Shown here piece after piece: positions 25,355 to 36,737 of a stretch of DNA of 64,000 nucleotides. The DNA comes from Argentina anserina. Lineage: Eukaryota > Streptophyta > Magnoliopsida > Rosales > Rosaceae. Below the pieces are notes generated by a model that saw only the letters and a list, made by a program, of their open reading frames with translations, was not told where the DNA came from and did no database searches. How positions within the stretch are numbered: position 1 is the stretch's first letter; each line of letters opens with the position of its first letter. The stretch is from assembly GCF_933775445.1 (NCBI RefSeq), contig NC_065877.1:1-64000 (forward strand). Reading direction: 5' to 3'. Made by a program: the position numbers and the translations under genes.

Positions 25355-27405
25355 CTTTTAAACATACGGTATGGTTCTTAATTAGAGTTTGAAGTTGGTA
25401 TTCATTATGAAAACAATGCTGTACTAAGGCCTATGTTCCTTCATCACTTGCTTAAAGTCAGGGCTTTTACAGTTTTACATTGGAATATTTTTACAAACTT
25501 GCTTTTAGTGGGGTTTATTATTCTTTATATATTTTATTAACCATTGTCTTTCAGGTAGGGAGCAATCTGTGTTTGTTTCTTTTGGTAAGAGCCATTGCGT
25601 CAAGCTTTTATTAACTAAACCATCGAATATTCAATAACCACAAGCGGGGACATGCCATATAATGTGAGAAATATCATATTGATAATGATTCCTTAACCAA
25701 TTTGTCCATTGATTTATTCCAGAATTCTGATGAATCTTATGTTTTAATTGAGAAAGAAAAAGTTCTTGTGAAGTCTAAACTCTTGATTACAAAAATCTGA
25801 AATAATATCAGACATTCCTACAAACAAATATTCAATAAAACACCAACTAGCAATAGTACGACACAAATGACGATTCTATTTGCTTTTGGACAGCGGTGAC
25901 ATAGCGGAGAGATCACTAGATACGTAACTCAAACAACGGTGAAACAACAATTATCCATTAAAACACCAACTAGCAAAGAGTACTACAAAAATGACGACTC
26001 TATTTGCTTTTGGACAGCGGTGACATAGCAGAGAGATACTAGATACGTAACTCAAACAACGGTGAAACAACAATTACGTATCTCTCTAATTATGTTGTCG
26101 CCATAAAATAGATCTGACGACCCTTAGTCTCACCCTCTCACTAGGCGACAACGACCATTTGACGAAATAAGGAACTTGCCGCCTACCTATAGCAAACAAG
26201 GCATGAAGAATGCACACACAGACACGAAGCCCGACATCTCCTACACAACTCATGTAGGAACTTATTTACAGTAAAGATTAAACTTTTAGGATTTAGAGAT
26301 CATTATGTGTTTAGCGTTTAGAGTTTAGCGTAAAGATAAAACGAGAATGGAATTTGATTATATTACAAATAGTCTACTAGCTAAGTGTGGAGCTAAGATA
26401 AGACTGCAATTTTTGCAAATATAAGGGCATCAAAGGTCTTATTGTAATTGGTAATAGGAATCAATGTTCTAAATTGGTAATCATGATTTGGTGATGGTCA
26501 ATAATAGCTAACTTGACTTTATTATTTTTTTATAACTAATTTTGTTTGAGTTTAGGATTGAATTGAAAGTCTATTTTGACACATTAAATAAGAAAATACA
26601 TACTTAAGTTTTGAAAATTAAAAAAAGTCAGGTTCTTAAAACTCTTAAAGCGTGCCCATAATTTTGCAAAAATTTCTAACCCGTGCCACTCAGCTTTTCC
26701 ACGTCTCTCTCTTCACCTTCGACAACTTTGCCTCCTCCAAAACCAAACTCCATCTCTGATGGCCACGACCTCAACCACCGCCAGCAATCTCATCAGTCTT
26801 TCTCTTCTCCAACACCAGCATCGTCGTCGTCCGTAAGATCCATGAAGCCCCTTCGTCAAAGTCTCCAATCTCCGCTCCCTAATCCCTGACATATCGATTC
26901 AAAGTCTTATTTGGCATCACAGCCTTCTTTTGCGTAGGTTTGGTTACTGTAGCCGCTGGAATCTTCCTCCCATGAGATCATATGGTCATCGTCCACTGAT
27001 GTAGTTTCAACTTCTGGCGTCATCAATTCAAACCCGACTTGCTTCGGACATGTCCTTTCCAATTAGTCCGACTCCGATTGCAACCCACTCTTCCCAAACG
27101 CCGAAGCGAGACTCTGCGATTTTGAGTAAGGTTGTTAAGAACACACGGACTAAAGCTTCTTCCAAGGGCATGGTTTCCAATCTCTTATCTTGGATCAGTT
27201 TGATTAGGTGAAATTAATTGAAGCTGAAATTTGAGTAATTTTTGATATGCAGAAGCTTCGAAAAAAAGAAGAAGAGTAGAGCATCTGCAGTTGGGGTTGA
27301 TTTCATCATTGGAATTGTAATTGTTATATAAAAGCAAGTTTTTGGATGCAGAGTTAGAATTGAAGGTTGGCCATGGTATTTTATTATGATTAGCATCAAG
27401 AATGT
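25355..27405. other. Spacer with no supported gene
   Basis: The first part is presumably 3' UTR of the preceding gene. The rest is AT-rich. The Ser/Pro-rich frame at 26683-26889 and fragments to about 27210 have proline/serine bias and simple composition but no recognised domain and no continuous frame. They might be a decayed gene. A tandem duplication inside this interval is listed separately. Confidence 0.5.
25837..26076. repeat. Two-copy tandem repeat, period 123 bp
   Basis: Copies at about 25837-25953 and 25960-26076 both begin AAAACACCAACTAGCAA and end GGTGAAACAACAATTA, with scattered substitutions and small indels. A recent local duplication is the simplest reading. Confidence 0.85.
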
Positions 27406-28440
27406 CACAACCCGACCTTGGGTTATGACTAAAGTGGTATTTAAAAATTGAAAACTGAGAATTAGAGTATAACATTCTTTTTAACTAAACAGAAGCTTGT
27501 AATGGAACCAAAAGGAGAGAACCAATTGATTATAATAGAAGAGTTTTACAATTTTAAAAGAGCCACTTTACTAGCAAAGTTTTACAACACAAAAAAGAGC
27601 ACCAAAGCTCAAGGTTAACACTTCACCTCTACACAACCTGTTTTCTTTTTACAATATAGTAGCAAAAATAGTGATCCTGGAGGGACAACTACCCTTCAAC
27701 AGCTCAAGACTAACAAACACAAGCAGCAAAGTCCAACACACATTTATACAACAAACAAAACCCTATAATGCTTATGACAACTCCGATATCTCACTACAAC
27801 GTCCACTTACGGACTGCTCACCTAAAAACAATGAAAATGACAAAGGGGATGAGCTTACAAGCTCAGTGATGGGACGCACGAGTGTCACACAATTAACTCT
27901 GTAAAATGTCATCGTTAGTATAGGATGAACATAGATCGTTCAGTCCGGAGAATTGAAGGGAACTCTAAACTTTTAGTGTTACAAATAATGAGAGTTTGAG
28001 ATTGATTGTTTTAACTACTAAAATAAAACTTAAATACTATTTACATGATCATCTTCTCTTTTACCAAACAAAATCAAATTTACCAACGCACCACATAATT
28101 ACAAGTTTGGTTCTAACATGCATTCTAACCCAACTGATTATATAATTTTAGACACCAATACAATTAGAGCCTTAAGGGAACATCTAATCATGCAAGATTT
28201 ATATAAACGTTTAGGTTGACTTAGAGCCTCACTTAAATTGCATGCAATGAAGTTTAAAAATACTTAAAGTAGAAATTAAATAAAATCACATATAAACACC
28301 AAATCTTTGTCGGAGACATGCTTCATAGTGGCATCACTCAACATGGAATACATGTAAATTTACATATTTTTTCATTTTAATTAACACAAACCGAATCTAC
28401 TTAGGGCATGATTCGATTTATATCAATATAGTTAATGAAG
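27406..28440 (-). mobile_element. Probable Ty3/gypsy LTR fragment
   Basis: At 27406 TGTCACAACCCGACC reads on the minus strand as GGTCGGGTTGTGACA, a typical 3' end of gypsy-type LTRs. Read on the minus strand, the following few hundred bases include stretches such as CACTGAGCTTGTAAGCTCA (near 27850-27870) that resemble such LTRs. The other end was not found; a second LTR inserts at 28446. No coding domains remain. Confidence 0.45.
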
Positions 28441-28445
28441 ATAAC

Positions 28446-31160
28446 TGTAATAACCCTAAATTTTCCATTACATTATTTGATTTAAATTGAATTCTATAAA
28501 GTTATGAATTTCAGTTTAAATGAATATAATTGTTTACAGCTTTACGGAACGGAAACGGAAACGTTATCGGAACGTTTGATTCGAAAAACGTTACGTTTCC
28601 GAACGATTTTATCGACTTTTATTCCGTCGCTCGGTTGCGAAAACTTTCTTCATGAAAGTTGTAGAGCTCGTCGATACGAGTTCGTAAGTATGTGACGCGT
28701 TCGAAACGGACATCGTACGTAAAAGTTATTCACGTCGGAAGTTAATTTCCGATTTGGAAACTAGTATAAAAAGGAATTTTTTTTTAACTAGGGTTTCCAT
28801 AACAGGAAACCCTTCATTCCGCCGCTCTCTCTCTCTCTCTCTCACCCCGAAACTTCTTCCTCTTCCTTCAGAAAATTCTTCGATCCAATCCGGCGAAATC
28901 CGGCCGACGTGTCCCTCACCGCCGACGCCAGTAGCCTCGCAACCTCAACGCAGCCCCCTCCAAGCCAGCCACGATCTCCAGCGCCGACGTGAAGCCTCGA
29001 GCGACTCGCAAGAACCGAACCCAGTCGGTCCAAACACTCCGACGAACTCCGACGCTCCCAAGGCCGAAATAGGTGAGGTTTTCATCGAATTTGATGTTGG
29101 GATGCTTGTTGTGTGAAATTGTGTTGTTTTTGGTTTGATTGAGGGAGTTTTGGAGGAGATCGGAGGGGGAGGGATTTGGGGGAGATGCCGCCGTCACGGG
29201 TGGCGCATAAGGGTGCGTGCAGGAGGTAGGGACGACGGGGAAACCGTGGGGAGGGAGAGGGAAGGAAGAGGGTGGTTTTGGAGGCGGCGGTGGCGTGATA
29301 CGCGCCGTGGTTAGCCTCGGCGCGTGGGCCCCACGCGCGGCCCGCCGGAGGTGGCGCGTGTACCACACGCGCCGCCACGTGCGGCGGTGTGACAGTGTTT
29401 TCCGATAGGGGTATTTTGGTAATTTACTTAAATGTAAATGTAAATTTTATTTACTTCGGTAAATGTAATTAAATTTTACCTTCGGTAAATGTAAATATAA
29501 ATTACTTTCAGTAAATGTAAAAAGTAATTTGTAAAATTAGTAAATTTTATTTACTGAGATTGTATTTACATTTAAATAGTACGTATACGTACAAAAAAAT
29601 ATGTATTAATATTTATACGTACAGAAATACGTATATAATATTTATACGTACAGAAATACGTATTAATTGTATATTTGTACAGTAACCGTGAATAGTAACA
29701 TTGAACAGTAACACTGAACAATAATTTCGTAAAACCGAAAATTGCTGAACAGTAACCGATTATTACTGTTTCGGCATTTAAAGGTTTACGAAACGATTCT
29801 AAATTCTTTTCTTATCTTTTCAAGGTGATCGTTAAATCAAGGAAACGAATTATCTTCGGGAATTGTGGGATTACGCTCAAGTCAATAAGGTGAGTAAAAT
29901 CTCACATATTTACGAATCTACCCTCGCGGTGATTCAAGATTTTGCAAGAGTATTTAATAATGAATTACAACATGTATACAATTTAGTGGATTATATATAT
30001 ATATACTGTATAATGGTAATAAGTGCATATATATATAGTTCATTATATTATATACTGTTATTAATTCATTAGAAATGATCATTTTGATGACGGAAGATTG
30101 TGTATTGAGCTAGTGTTGTGAAATATGACATGTATAAGATATAGTGGACTATATATATATTGTATAAATGGTAAATAAGTACGAATATATATAGTTTGCT
30201 ATATAATATACTGTTATGATTTTATTGTGAATGTATTGAGCATGTGATTTGAATTGTACAATATGATGTGAGATTATTGTACGTGATTTTAACATTGAGA
30301 TTGTTAAAATATTGATTTTCTTCTGACGTGATTTGGTACAATATGATGTGAGATTATTGTACGTGTTTGGCAAGTCGGAACTTAGCCTTTGGCCGGGCGA
30401 AAGTTACGATACAGTTAGAGCTCTAGTCTGTCAGCCTTAGTACTGCATGTGAGGTAACGGGTGGTTATCTGCTCATGGGTACTCAGTTTATTTTGGATGT
30501 TGGGTAGCGGGTGGCTATCCAATATCAACGGTGTATTACGAGAGGGATAACATATGTGTACCAGCGTTCTTTGTACCCGTTTTATAAATGCATTGAGTAA
30601 CCAGAAGGGTTACTTAATTTTCTCATGAGCGTTTCATTTCATATTTCTTTGGGTCAACCAGATGGGCTGACCATTGACTCATGAGGGCATTTATATTTGT
30701 TGTTTTGTGATCTTTCGTATATTTTGATATGCGAATTATATTTTGATTTTACTCATACGAGCTATAAGCTTACCGGGTTTGTGTTTACAATCCCGGTGCA
30801 CCAATTCGATGGTGTAGGGGATAATTCCGCAGGTGCTGATTAGTGGAGGTTGAATGACGACTACAGAGGCTCGAAGTCGTTTGTATCCTACTTGTGGTGA
30901 GGTTTTAGCGTGGATTTGTGTGTGAGAATTTGTGTAAATTCATTTGTGAGATTTGTGAGTGATTTGTGAGGATTATTACATTTCCATTTTATGTATGGAT
31001 TATAAATTTGGGTTGTAATAATTGGTTGTCTGAGTTGTATTGAGAACTCAGAACTGATCCGCTATTACACTTTAATGATTTCGATATATTTTGAGATTAT
31101 TTTGGGTTTAACAACTTTATAATTTTGAGTTTTTAAGCTCGAAATTTTGGGGTCGTTACA
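28446..31160 (+). mobile_element. Solo LTR of a chromovirus-like Ty3/gypsy retrotransposon
   Basis: The 2715-bp unit begins TGTAATAACCCTAAATTTT and ends AAATTTTGGGGTCGTTACA. The ends are imperfect inverted repeats and have the TG...CA termini of LTRs. It is flanked by a perfect 5-bp duplication, ATAAC, at 28441-28445 and 31161-31165. A TATA-like TATAAAAAGG lies at about 28765, followed by a CT-rich, GC-richer leader (28820-29400) that produces several spurious frames. No primer site, gag-pol or second LTR is present, so it is the product of LTR-LTR recombination. Assignment to the chromovirus (Tekay/Del-like) group rests on recall of similar LTR tails. Confidence 0.88.
29425..29700. repeat. 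Internal short repeats in the solo LTR
   Basis: There are degenerate TTCGGTAAATGTAA-type units at about 29450-29560 and TACGTACAGAAATACGTAT-type units at about 29580-29665. A second pair of direct copies, AATATGATGTGAGATTATTG, lies at about 30258 and 30338. These are structural features of the LTR rather than genes. Confidence 0.6.
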
Positions 31161-31165
31161 ATAAC

Positions 31166-32265
31166 ACTCAAATACAATCTTAATGAAGAAGATATCGGAG
31201 GGATACGTAATTGATATTCTGGCTTTGATTTTCATTTTATAAACCTAGTGTTTCTTTAAAAAAAGATCTTTTATTTTTTTTATTGTTTCTCTTCCTTGAT
31301 TCTATCTACTTTCCTCTCTCTCTCTCTCAATTGTAAAAACATAAATTAAAATAATAAAATAACAGTTAAATATGACATAATCATTGGAGCAAAAATTTAT
31401 CAAATGATTCAAAATTTGACATTTGCCAAGTCATGTGTCAAATTTAAATTAATTCAAACTCGACACAAGCAAAAAGACTATTCCATTGGAGTTGCTCTTA
31501 AATGTTAATGTACTTTTCCTGCATATTCTATCCAAAAAAAATACAGTTACCTTATCGATCATTAATGAACTAATTAAGAATTAAGTCGTCTGTGTTTTAT
31601 TATCAAGTGTTTAGCGTTTGCTGCTTTCTCCGCGTCATCTTAGGCGCATCTCCTCGCTATGCTTAAGGGGGAGATGACCCCCGCCTCATCCTCAGCCTCC
31701 CAGAGATCGAGAGTCTTTTCCTTCACAGACCCCTATATACTCATCATCTTTATATGCCTTTTCCCAGCCCTCTGTTTTTTCCGGCGAAGAATTAGAAGCC
31801 TTATTATTTAATATGTATTCCAAGAGCAGTACATTATATCAGTGCCTGCAGTTTGTCACTGCCCGAAAGAAGGCCATATTTGCATGAACCATTTCATCTC
31901 ATTTCATGTATAAAATTCTCTCTCTCTCTCTCTCTCTCTCTCAAAAGTAGCTACCTTGCTAACTCGATCACTCGATCGAAAAAAGAAAAGATCGGTTGGC
32001 GATCCTTAGCCGATTTAGAAACTTGCTACATATCTAATTATCCATCATATCAGTTGTACTATATACAGATCCTAGCCTGTAGCTACTTGATCAGTAAAAA
32101 GTTTCGTTCATCAAGAAAAATTAAAGCTTTGACCGAAGAAATCGAGGTCACCGCGCTCTCGCACGCAACACTAAAACTAGTACTACTGCTCCATCTCTTC
32201 TTCTTTATTTGTGTTACTGTCATTCACTTAATTTGCTAAAATTCAGGATAAGAAATGAAAGCCGG

Positions 32266-32307
<42 letters not shown>

Positions 32308-32315
32308 ACTCTCTC

Positions 32316-32346
<31 letters not shown>

Positions 32347-32672
32347 ATGTATTCAAACCCGAGATCTTCATATTTTGCACACAGTCAGAGTCAGCCTAGC
32401 TAATTCTTATTCTTTGATCTCATTCTTCCAATTTCCAGCCTTTGTTTCAGTTCTCATCACCATACATTTTGCTTATAATTATAATATGTGAGAAACTACA
32501 GCTCGGCAAATTTGTTTATCCCAAGAAAGTCTTCAATTATCATACGTGCCCTCAATCTCTCTCTGTGGACTGAAAATGTCCCATCCCATAAATAATAATA
32601 TATATATATTAATTAGCTTCAAAGACGATTAATTAAAATGAAGTAATGTAACTTATCTGTCGCTAGGCTTCC
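31166..32672. promoter_or_regulatory. Upstream region of AS2, rich in CT and AT microsatellites
   Basis: No gene is supported. The stretch carries (CT)n at 31316-31328, 31917-31942 and 32268-32300, and (TA)n at about 32316-32338. CT/GA tracts near plant developmental promoters can bind BPC-type GAGA factors; whether they do so here is inference. The open frames at 31853-32491 are made by these repeats. Confidence 0.45.
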
Positions 32673-32673
32673 T

Positions 32674-33955
32674 CTATATAGCGAGGTATACACTATGAAA
32701 TTCAAGCAAGATCTGCTTCCCAAGTTTTCATCGAAAGCAGTGAGAAGCCTTCTTTCTTGAACTCCTTAATTCTTTCTTCACGAGATCCAATCTCTCAGGC
32801 TTAAACCGACGGGTAAATCAAACCACCTTTCCATTTTTATTGTTAAATTATTTTTAGCGTGTGTGTCTCTATATATATAAATGTATATATATATATATCT
32901 CTCTCTCCTCTCCTCTCCTCTCCTCTCAAAACCCTACCGACCGGCGACCAGTTGCAAGTTAAACAGTTTCTCATCAGTTCCTTATTATCCTCACACATAC
33001 ACACACCTTTCTGGCCTCCCTGTGCTTTCTGAGTAGCCTTCCGGTGAAACTGCCAATCTATCTGCCACAGCTGCTTTATTAGCTAGGGTTCTGGGTTCTG
33101 GTGAGAGATAATGATGTTTTTTTTCTCTATTTCTTTCTTTCTTTCTTTCTTCGTTTCTTTCTTTCAAGAAATTATAATTTCCTAGCAATTTACCTTGTTC
33201 ATGCCATTTTTATATTTGACTTCCTTTTATAGCGAGAAGATCTCCTTAATCCTTATAATAGGATTTTTCCATAAAATGATCAAATGAATTAAGAAAGATA
33301 GCATTGATATAGCTAAAACAGATCCTACCCTGAATATTCATGATCATTAATGGATACTTACCCTTTTCTTTGCTCGTACTTTCTTATCCTTCAGTGTTCT
33401 TTTTGCCGGTTGACTATAGTAAATTCTTCTTCTGCAATTGATATCGGACAATTTTAACTCATATTATGATGGTAATTAAAAGGGGAATTTTAATTTTCGA
33501 TTCGTTGGTTCGGTGTTGCCTTTACCTCAATCAAAATTTTGTCACTTAACTATGGCCAAACACTTTCATGCCATTGATTTCACACTTCTCTGTTTTTCAT
33601 GCCATTGATCTTTGTTCAACCGTCTGTTTCTCCAATATAATGGTACTTGATAGTTGATACTAGTCCCAATCTAGTTCTTGAAGTCAAATCATCGAACCAA
33701 AGTCCGGGTTGATTTCTTAAATCCAAATTTGTGTCCGTCCAAACCAGAGTCCGTCATAATAGTATAGAAGAAAAAAACTAAGAATTTACTCAGCAAATAA
33801 GGCATCCAATAAGTTGTAAATTTTCGCGTTATGCTGTTTGATTCACTTTAATTTCACTGATCTCCACTGACTATGTAGATACTATCCACCTAGCTTAATA
33901 CATAAGCTTCCATATATTTTTCAAAAATGCTGATGAGGGTATATGAATATTGCAG
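32674..33955 (+). promoter_or_regulatory. AS2 core promoter, 5' UTR exon and 5' UTR intron
   Basis: A good TATA box, CTATATAG, is at 32674-32681, which would place transcription start near 32705. The leader then runs to a donor-like site ACGG/GTAAAT at 32812/32813. A matching acceptor, ATATTGCAG, is at 33947-33955, 34 bp before the AS2 ATG. An intron in the 5' leader is, as I recall, also present in Arabidopsis AS2. Simple repeats inside it include AT and CT runs (32880-32926) and (CTTT)n (33131-33165). Confidence 0.6.
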
Positions 33956-33988
33956 AAGAGCATCGGAGGAGGAGGCCGTGGAAGATAT

Positions 33989-34750
33989 ATGGCATCATCG
34001 TCGTCAAATTCGCCGTGTGCAGCATGTAAGTTCCTGCGTCGCAAGTGCCAGCCAGAGTGCGTATTTGCTCCGTACTTCCCACCGGATCAGCCCCAGAAGT
34101 TTGCAAATGTTCACAAAGTTTTTGGGGCGAGCAACGTGACCAAGCTGCTTAATGAGTTGCACCCCCACCAGCGTGAGGATGCCGTCAACTCTCTTGCCTA
34201 TGAGGCTGACATGCGCCTCCGGGATCCTGTCTACGGCTGTGTCGGAGTCATCTCTCTACTCCAACACCAATTACGCCAGCTTCAGATGGATCTAACCTGC
34301 GCCAAATCTGAACTCTTGAAGTACCAAAACCTCCAGGGAATCACTAGCCACGGACTCATAGCGGCCGCAGCCGCGGCCGCTGCAGCCACGGCAACCACTC
34401 ACCACAATAACAACATTCTCAATAATCAATTTAACTTTTTGTCCTCGCCGCGGGAGAGGGAGAGAGAGATCAATCTCATCTCTAGTACCACCACTGGAAA
34501 TGGCATCGGCACCGGAGGGGGAGGAGGAGGTCGCGGATCGGTAGACCACTATAATAGTATAGCACACCACCAGTTCTTCCCCAGAGACCAGCAACAGCAA
34601 CAGATGATCAGGACATTTGATCCGGCAGCAGGGGGAAACATAAACTATGATGCAAGCAGCCTTTTGGCTATGAACGTTTCGGCCGGCATTCCATTTCAGC
34701 AACCTAGGGCTGCTGCCGGGGATGACCGCCGAACCATTGATCCCTCTTAG
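33989..34750 (+). CDS. AS2: ASYMMETRIC LEAVES 2, LOB-domain (LBD6) regulator
   Basis: This nuclear LOB-domain protein acts with the MYB protein AS1 to repress class I KNOX and abaxial genes during leaf development. The intronless 253-aa frame starts at MASSSS; an upstream in-frame ATG at 33950 lies before the likely splice acceptor and was rejected. Residues about 9-23 hold the zinc-binding block CX2CX6CX3C (CAACKFLRRKCQPEC). The GAS block follows (FANVHKVFGASNVTKLL), then the leucine-zipper-like helix (VYGCVGVISLLQHQLRQLQ). The C-terminal FQQPRAAAGDD and final DPS match AS2 rather than other LBD proteins. The middle is longer than in Arabidopsis (about 199 aa), through a poly-Ala run, an Asn-rich run, an RERERE stretch, a Gly run and a Gln run. 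Their repeat-like codons suggest slippage growth. Confidence 0.93.
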   Translation: MASSSSNSPCAACKFLRRKCQPECVFAPYFPPDQPQKFANVHKVFGASNVTKLLNELHPHQREDAVNSLAYEADMRLRDPVYGCVGVISLLQHQLRQLQMDLTCAKSELLKYQNLQGITSHGLIAAAAAAAAATATTHHNNNILNNQFNFLSSPREREREINLISSTTTGNGIGTGGGGGGRGSVDHYNSIAHHQFFPRDQQQQQMIRTFDPAAGGNINYDASSLLAMNVSAGIPFQQPRAAAGDDRRTIDPS

Positions 34751-36696
34751 CTACATACCTACCTTGTCTAATACCTTCAAGTTTCGACTTTCGACCACTT
34801 AAACAAATGCATAAAATTAATTAACGTACACTATTTAATTAAATTTTACACTCTTAGCTACTTAGCTTGGTTTTATACCTGGCCTTCATCATCTTTAATC
34901 ATGCTTCTAACTACTATGAATATTACTGATATATATAATCAGTCGGTTTTTTTTTCAATAGCCTTATTGTTTTTTCATCTGACACTTTGAATGACAATGA
35001 GTTACCTGTCTAAGATAAATTCTTACATTATGATTTTTCTCAAAAAAAAAAAAAATCTTACATTATGATTTATATGGCTTCTATCATTTTACCTAGGCTT
35101 TATGATCTAACACCATTAGGAAATTCCCAGTATAAGGGTTGCTAGCTAGCTAGCTAGCGAGAGAAAATAAGAACTAGAGATGAAATGCTACGTACTAATT
35201 CTTTACGTCAAAAAGAAGCTATTGAGATGTACGTATATATACAAGGTTTGGTATTTGGTTTCTCAAACTATGGCATTATTCAGTAATTAGGTACGGTTTT
35301 TATGTGATATTAAAATGTAATATTAAGAGTCAGTACTCATGATCATATCCATAAACTACCGATTAAGTAAGTTAATCTTTCTTTTCTTATTGGTAAAGAA
35401 GTTTAACAGTCGAGACTGTACGTATGACGAGCACTCGTGAACTGTACGTCCTTCCCTCAGTGTTTTTTTCTGGAGAGGTAGGCTTGTACAAATGCGTACA
35501 GCATATTGTAACTCGTACAGCTAGCCAGCGCACGGCTCTAAGACAATTGCACATACAAGTTAAACTTGATGTTAGGTAGATAATTGTAGTCCACTGATAC
35601 GATCATACGAAGTACGAGTTTTACTAATTATATGCAAGAACGATTCTAAAATGAAGAAACTACAATGGAATGTGTTTCCATCATAGAGAAACAGTATCAA
35701 TAAGTGGCCCATCCTGGCCAACCGTCGAATGAATCCCTCTTGATCTCTAGAATGATTCAGAGGCCGGGTTCCCTTCTACGAACACTTGAACACATAAATT
35801 TAGTTTCCTGTATATAGCTTTTCGAGTTTTCGAATTCATGTAAACCAATATTGATTTTTCCAAGGAGAAAAAAAAATACTTGAAGTGAAAAAAGAAAATA
35901 CACACGTATGTATATAATATAGACGTTCTACCCAAAAGTGTACTTGATCTTGCAGTCTTACAGTAACAGCATCTGTTCGATCGTGGTGTGTTTGTCTTCG
36001 ATTAGTAGCCAGGCATGCACCTGGCACGGTGGGGTTGCTGGATTTAAGCTGTTTCTTCCCTTTGAACTATTGTCTCAACAGTAGAAACACAGATCAATTA
36101 TAAGGTAGCTTTATATTAAAAAATTACAGTATTGCAAGAGTCCTAGCTGAATGCATGGTTTAATCACCTAGTTAGCTTCCTAAATCTATATAACTCAGGG
36201 TTTAGGGTTCTAGCCAACTGATAATTGACGTACAGCATACTAGAATATTTTAGGGTAATTTTAGAAGCTCAATGCAACTGGTATATATATCAAATTAAGA
36301 GAGACTCGTACGTAATGCCGTAATGGATGCAGCAAAAGGAATAATGTTATAGTAATAAATGCTTGAGCTGAAATTAGCTTGAATGTCATTAGGACTGTTA
36401 AGCGCGCATAAGGAAACAAAGACAGAAGACAAGGGAATAAGACAAGAGAGCAGCTACTGGATTGCAGAATGAATCAGATAGGTGGATGGGGAAATTTAAT
36501 ATAAGGCACATATGCAATGCTGCAACAGTGCAACCCCCAATTAAGGACCCCTCTCTCTCTCTCTCTGCCAGAAACATGTAAGGCCTCTCCAGAGAAGATG
36601 TCATCGCCATTTACTACTCGTCTATTTCACTCCAATGAAAATCAAAGAGAAAACTGAGAATCCGATGCCTAACACAGCCGTTCTACTTAGCACATA

Positions 36697-36737
<41 letters not shown>

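Noticed and set aside
26683..27210. Ser/Pro-rich frame followed by gene-like fragments
   Set aside because: No continuous frame or recognised domain; mentioned only within the spacer entry as a possible decayed gene.
28754..29408. Several overlapping proline- and glycine-rich open frames on both strands
   Set aside because: They lie in the GC-rich leader part of the solo LTR and are composition artefacts.
32209..32491. Ser/Leu-repeat frames upstream of AS2
   Set aside because: They are translated (CT)n and (TA)n microsatellites.
33927..34139. Alternative upstream starts and frames at AS2
   Set aside because: The ATG at 33950 precedes the probable splice acceptor at 33955, and the family's start is MASSS at 33989.
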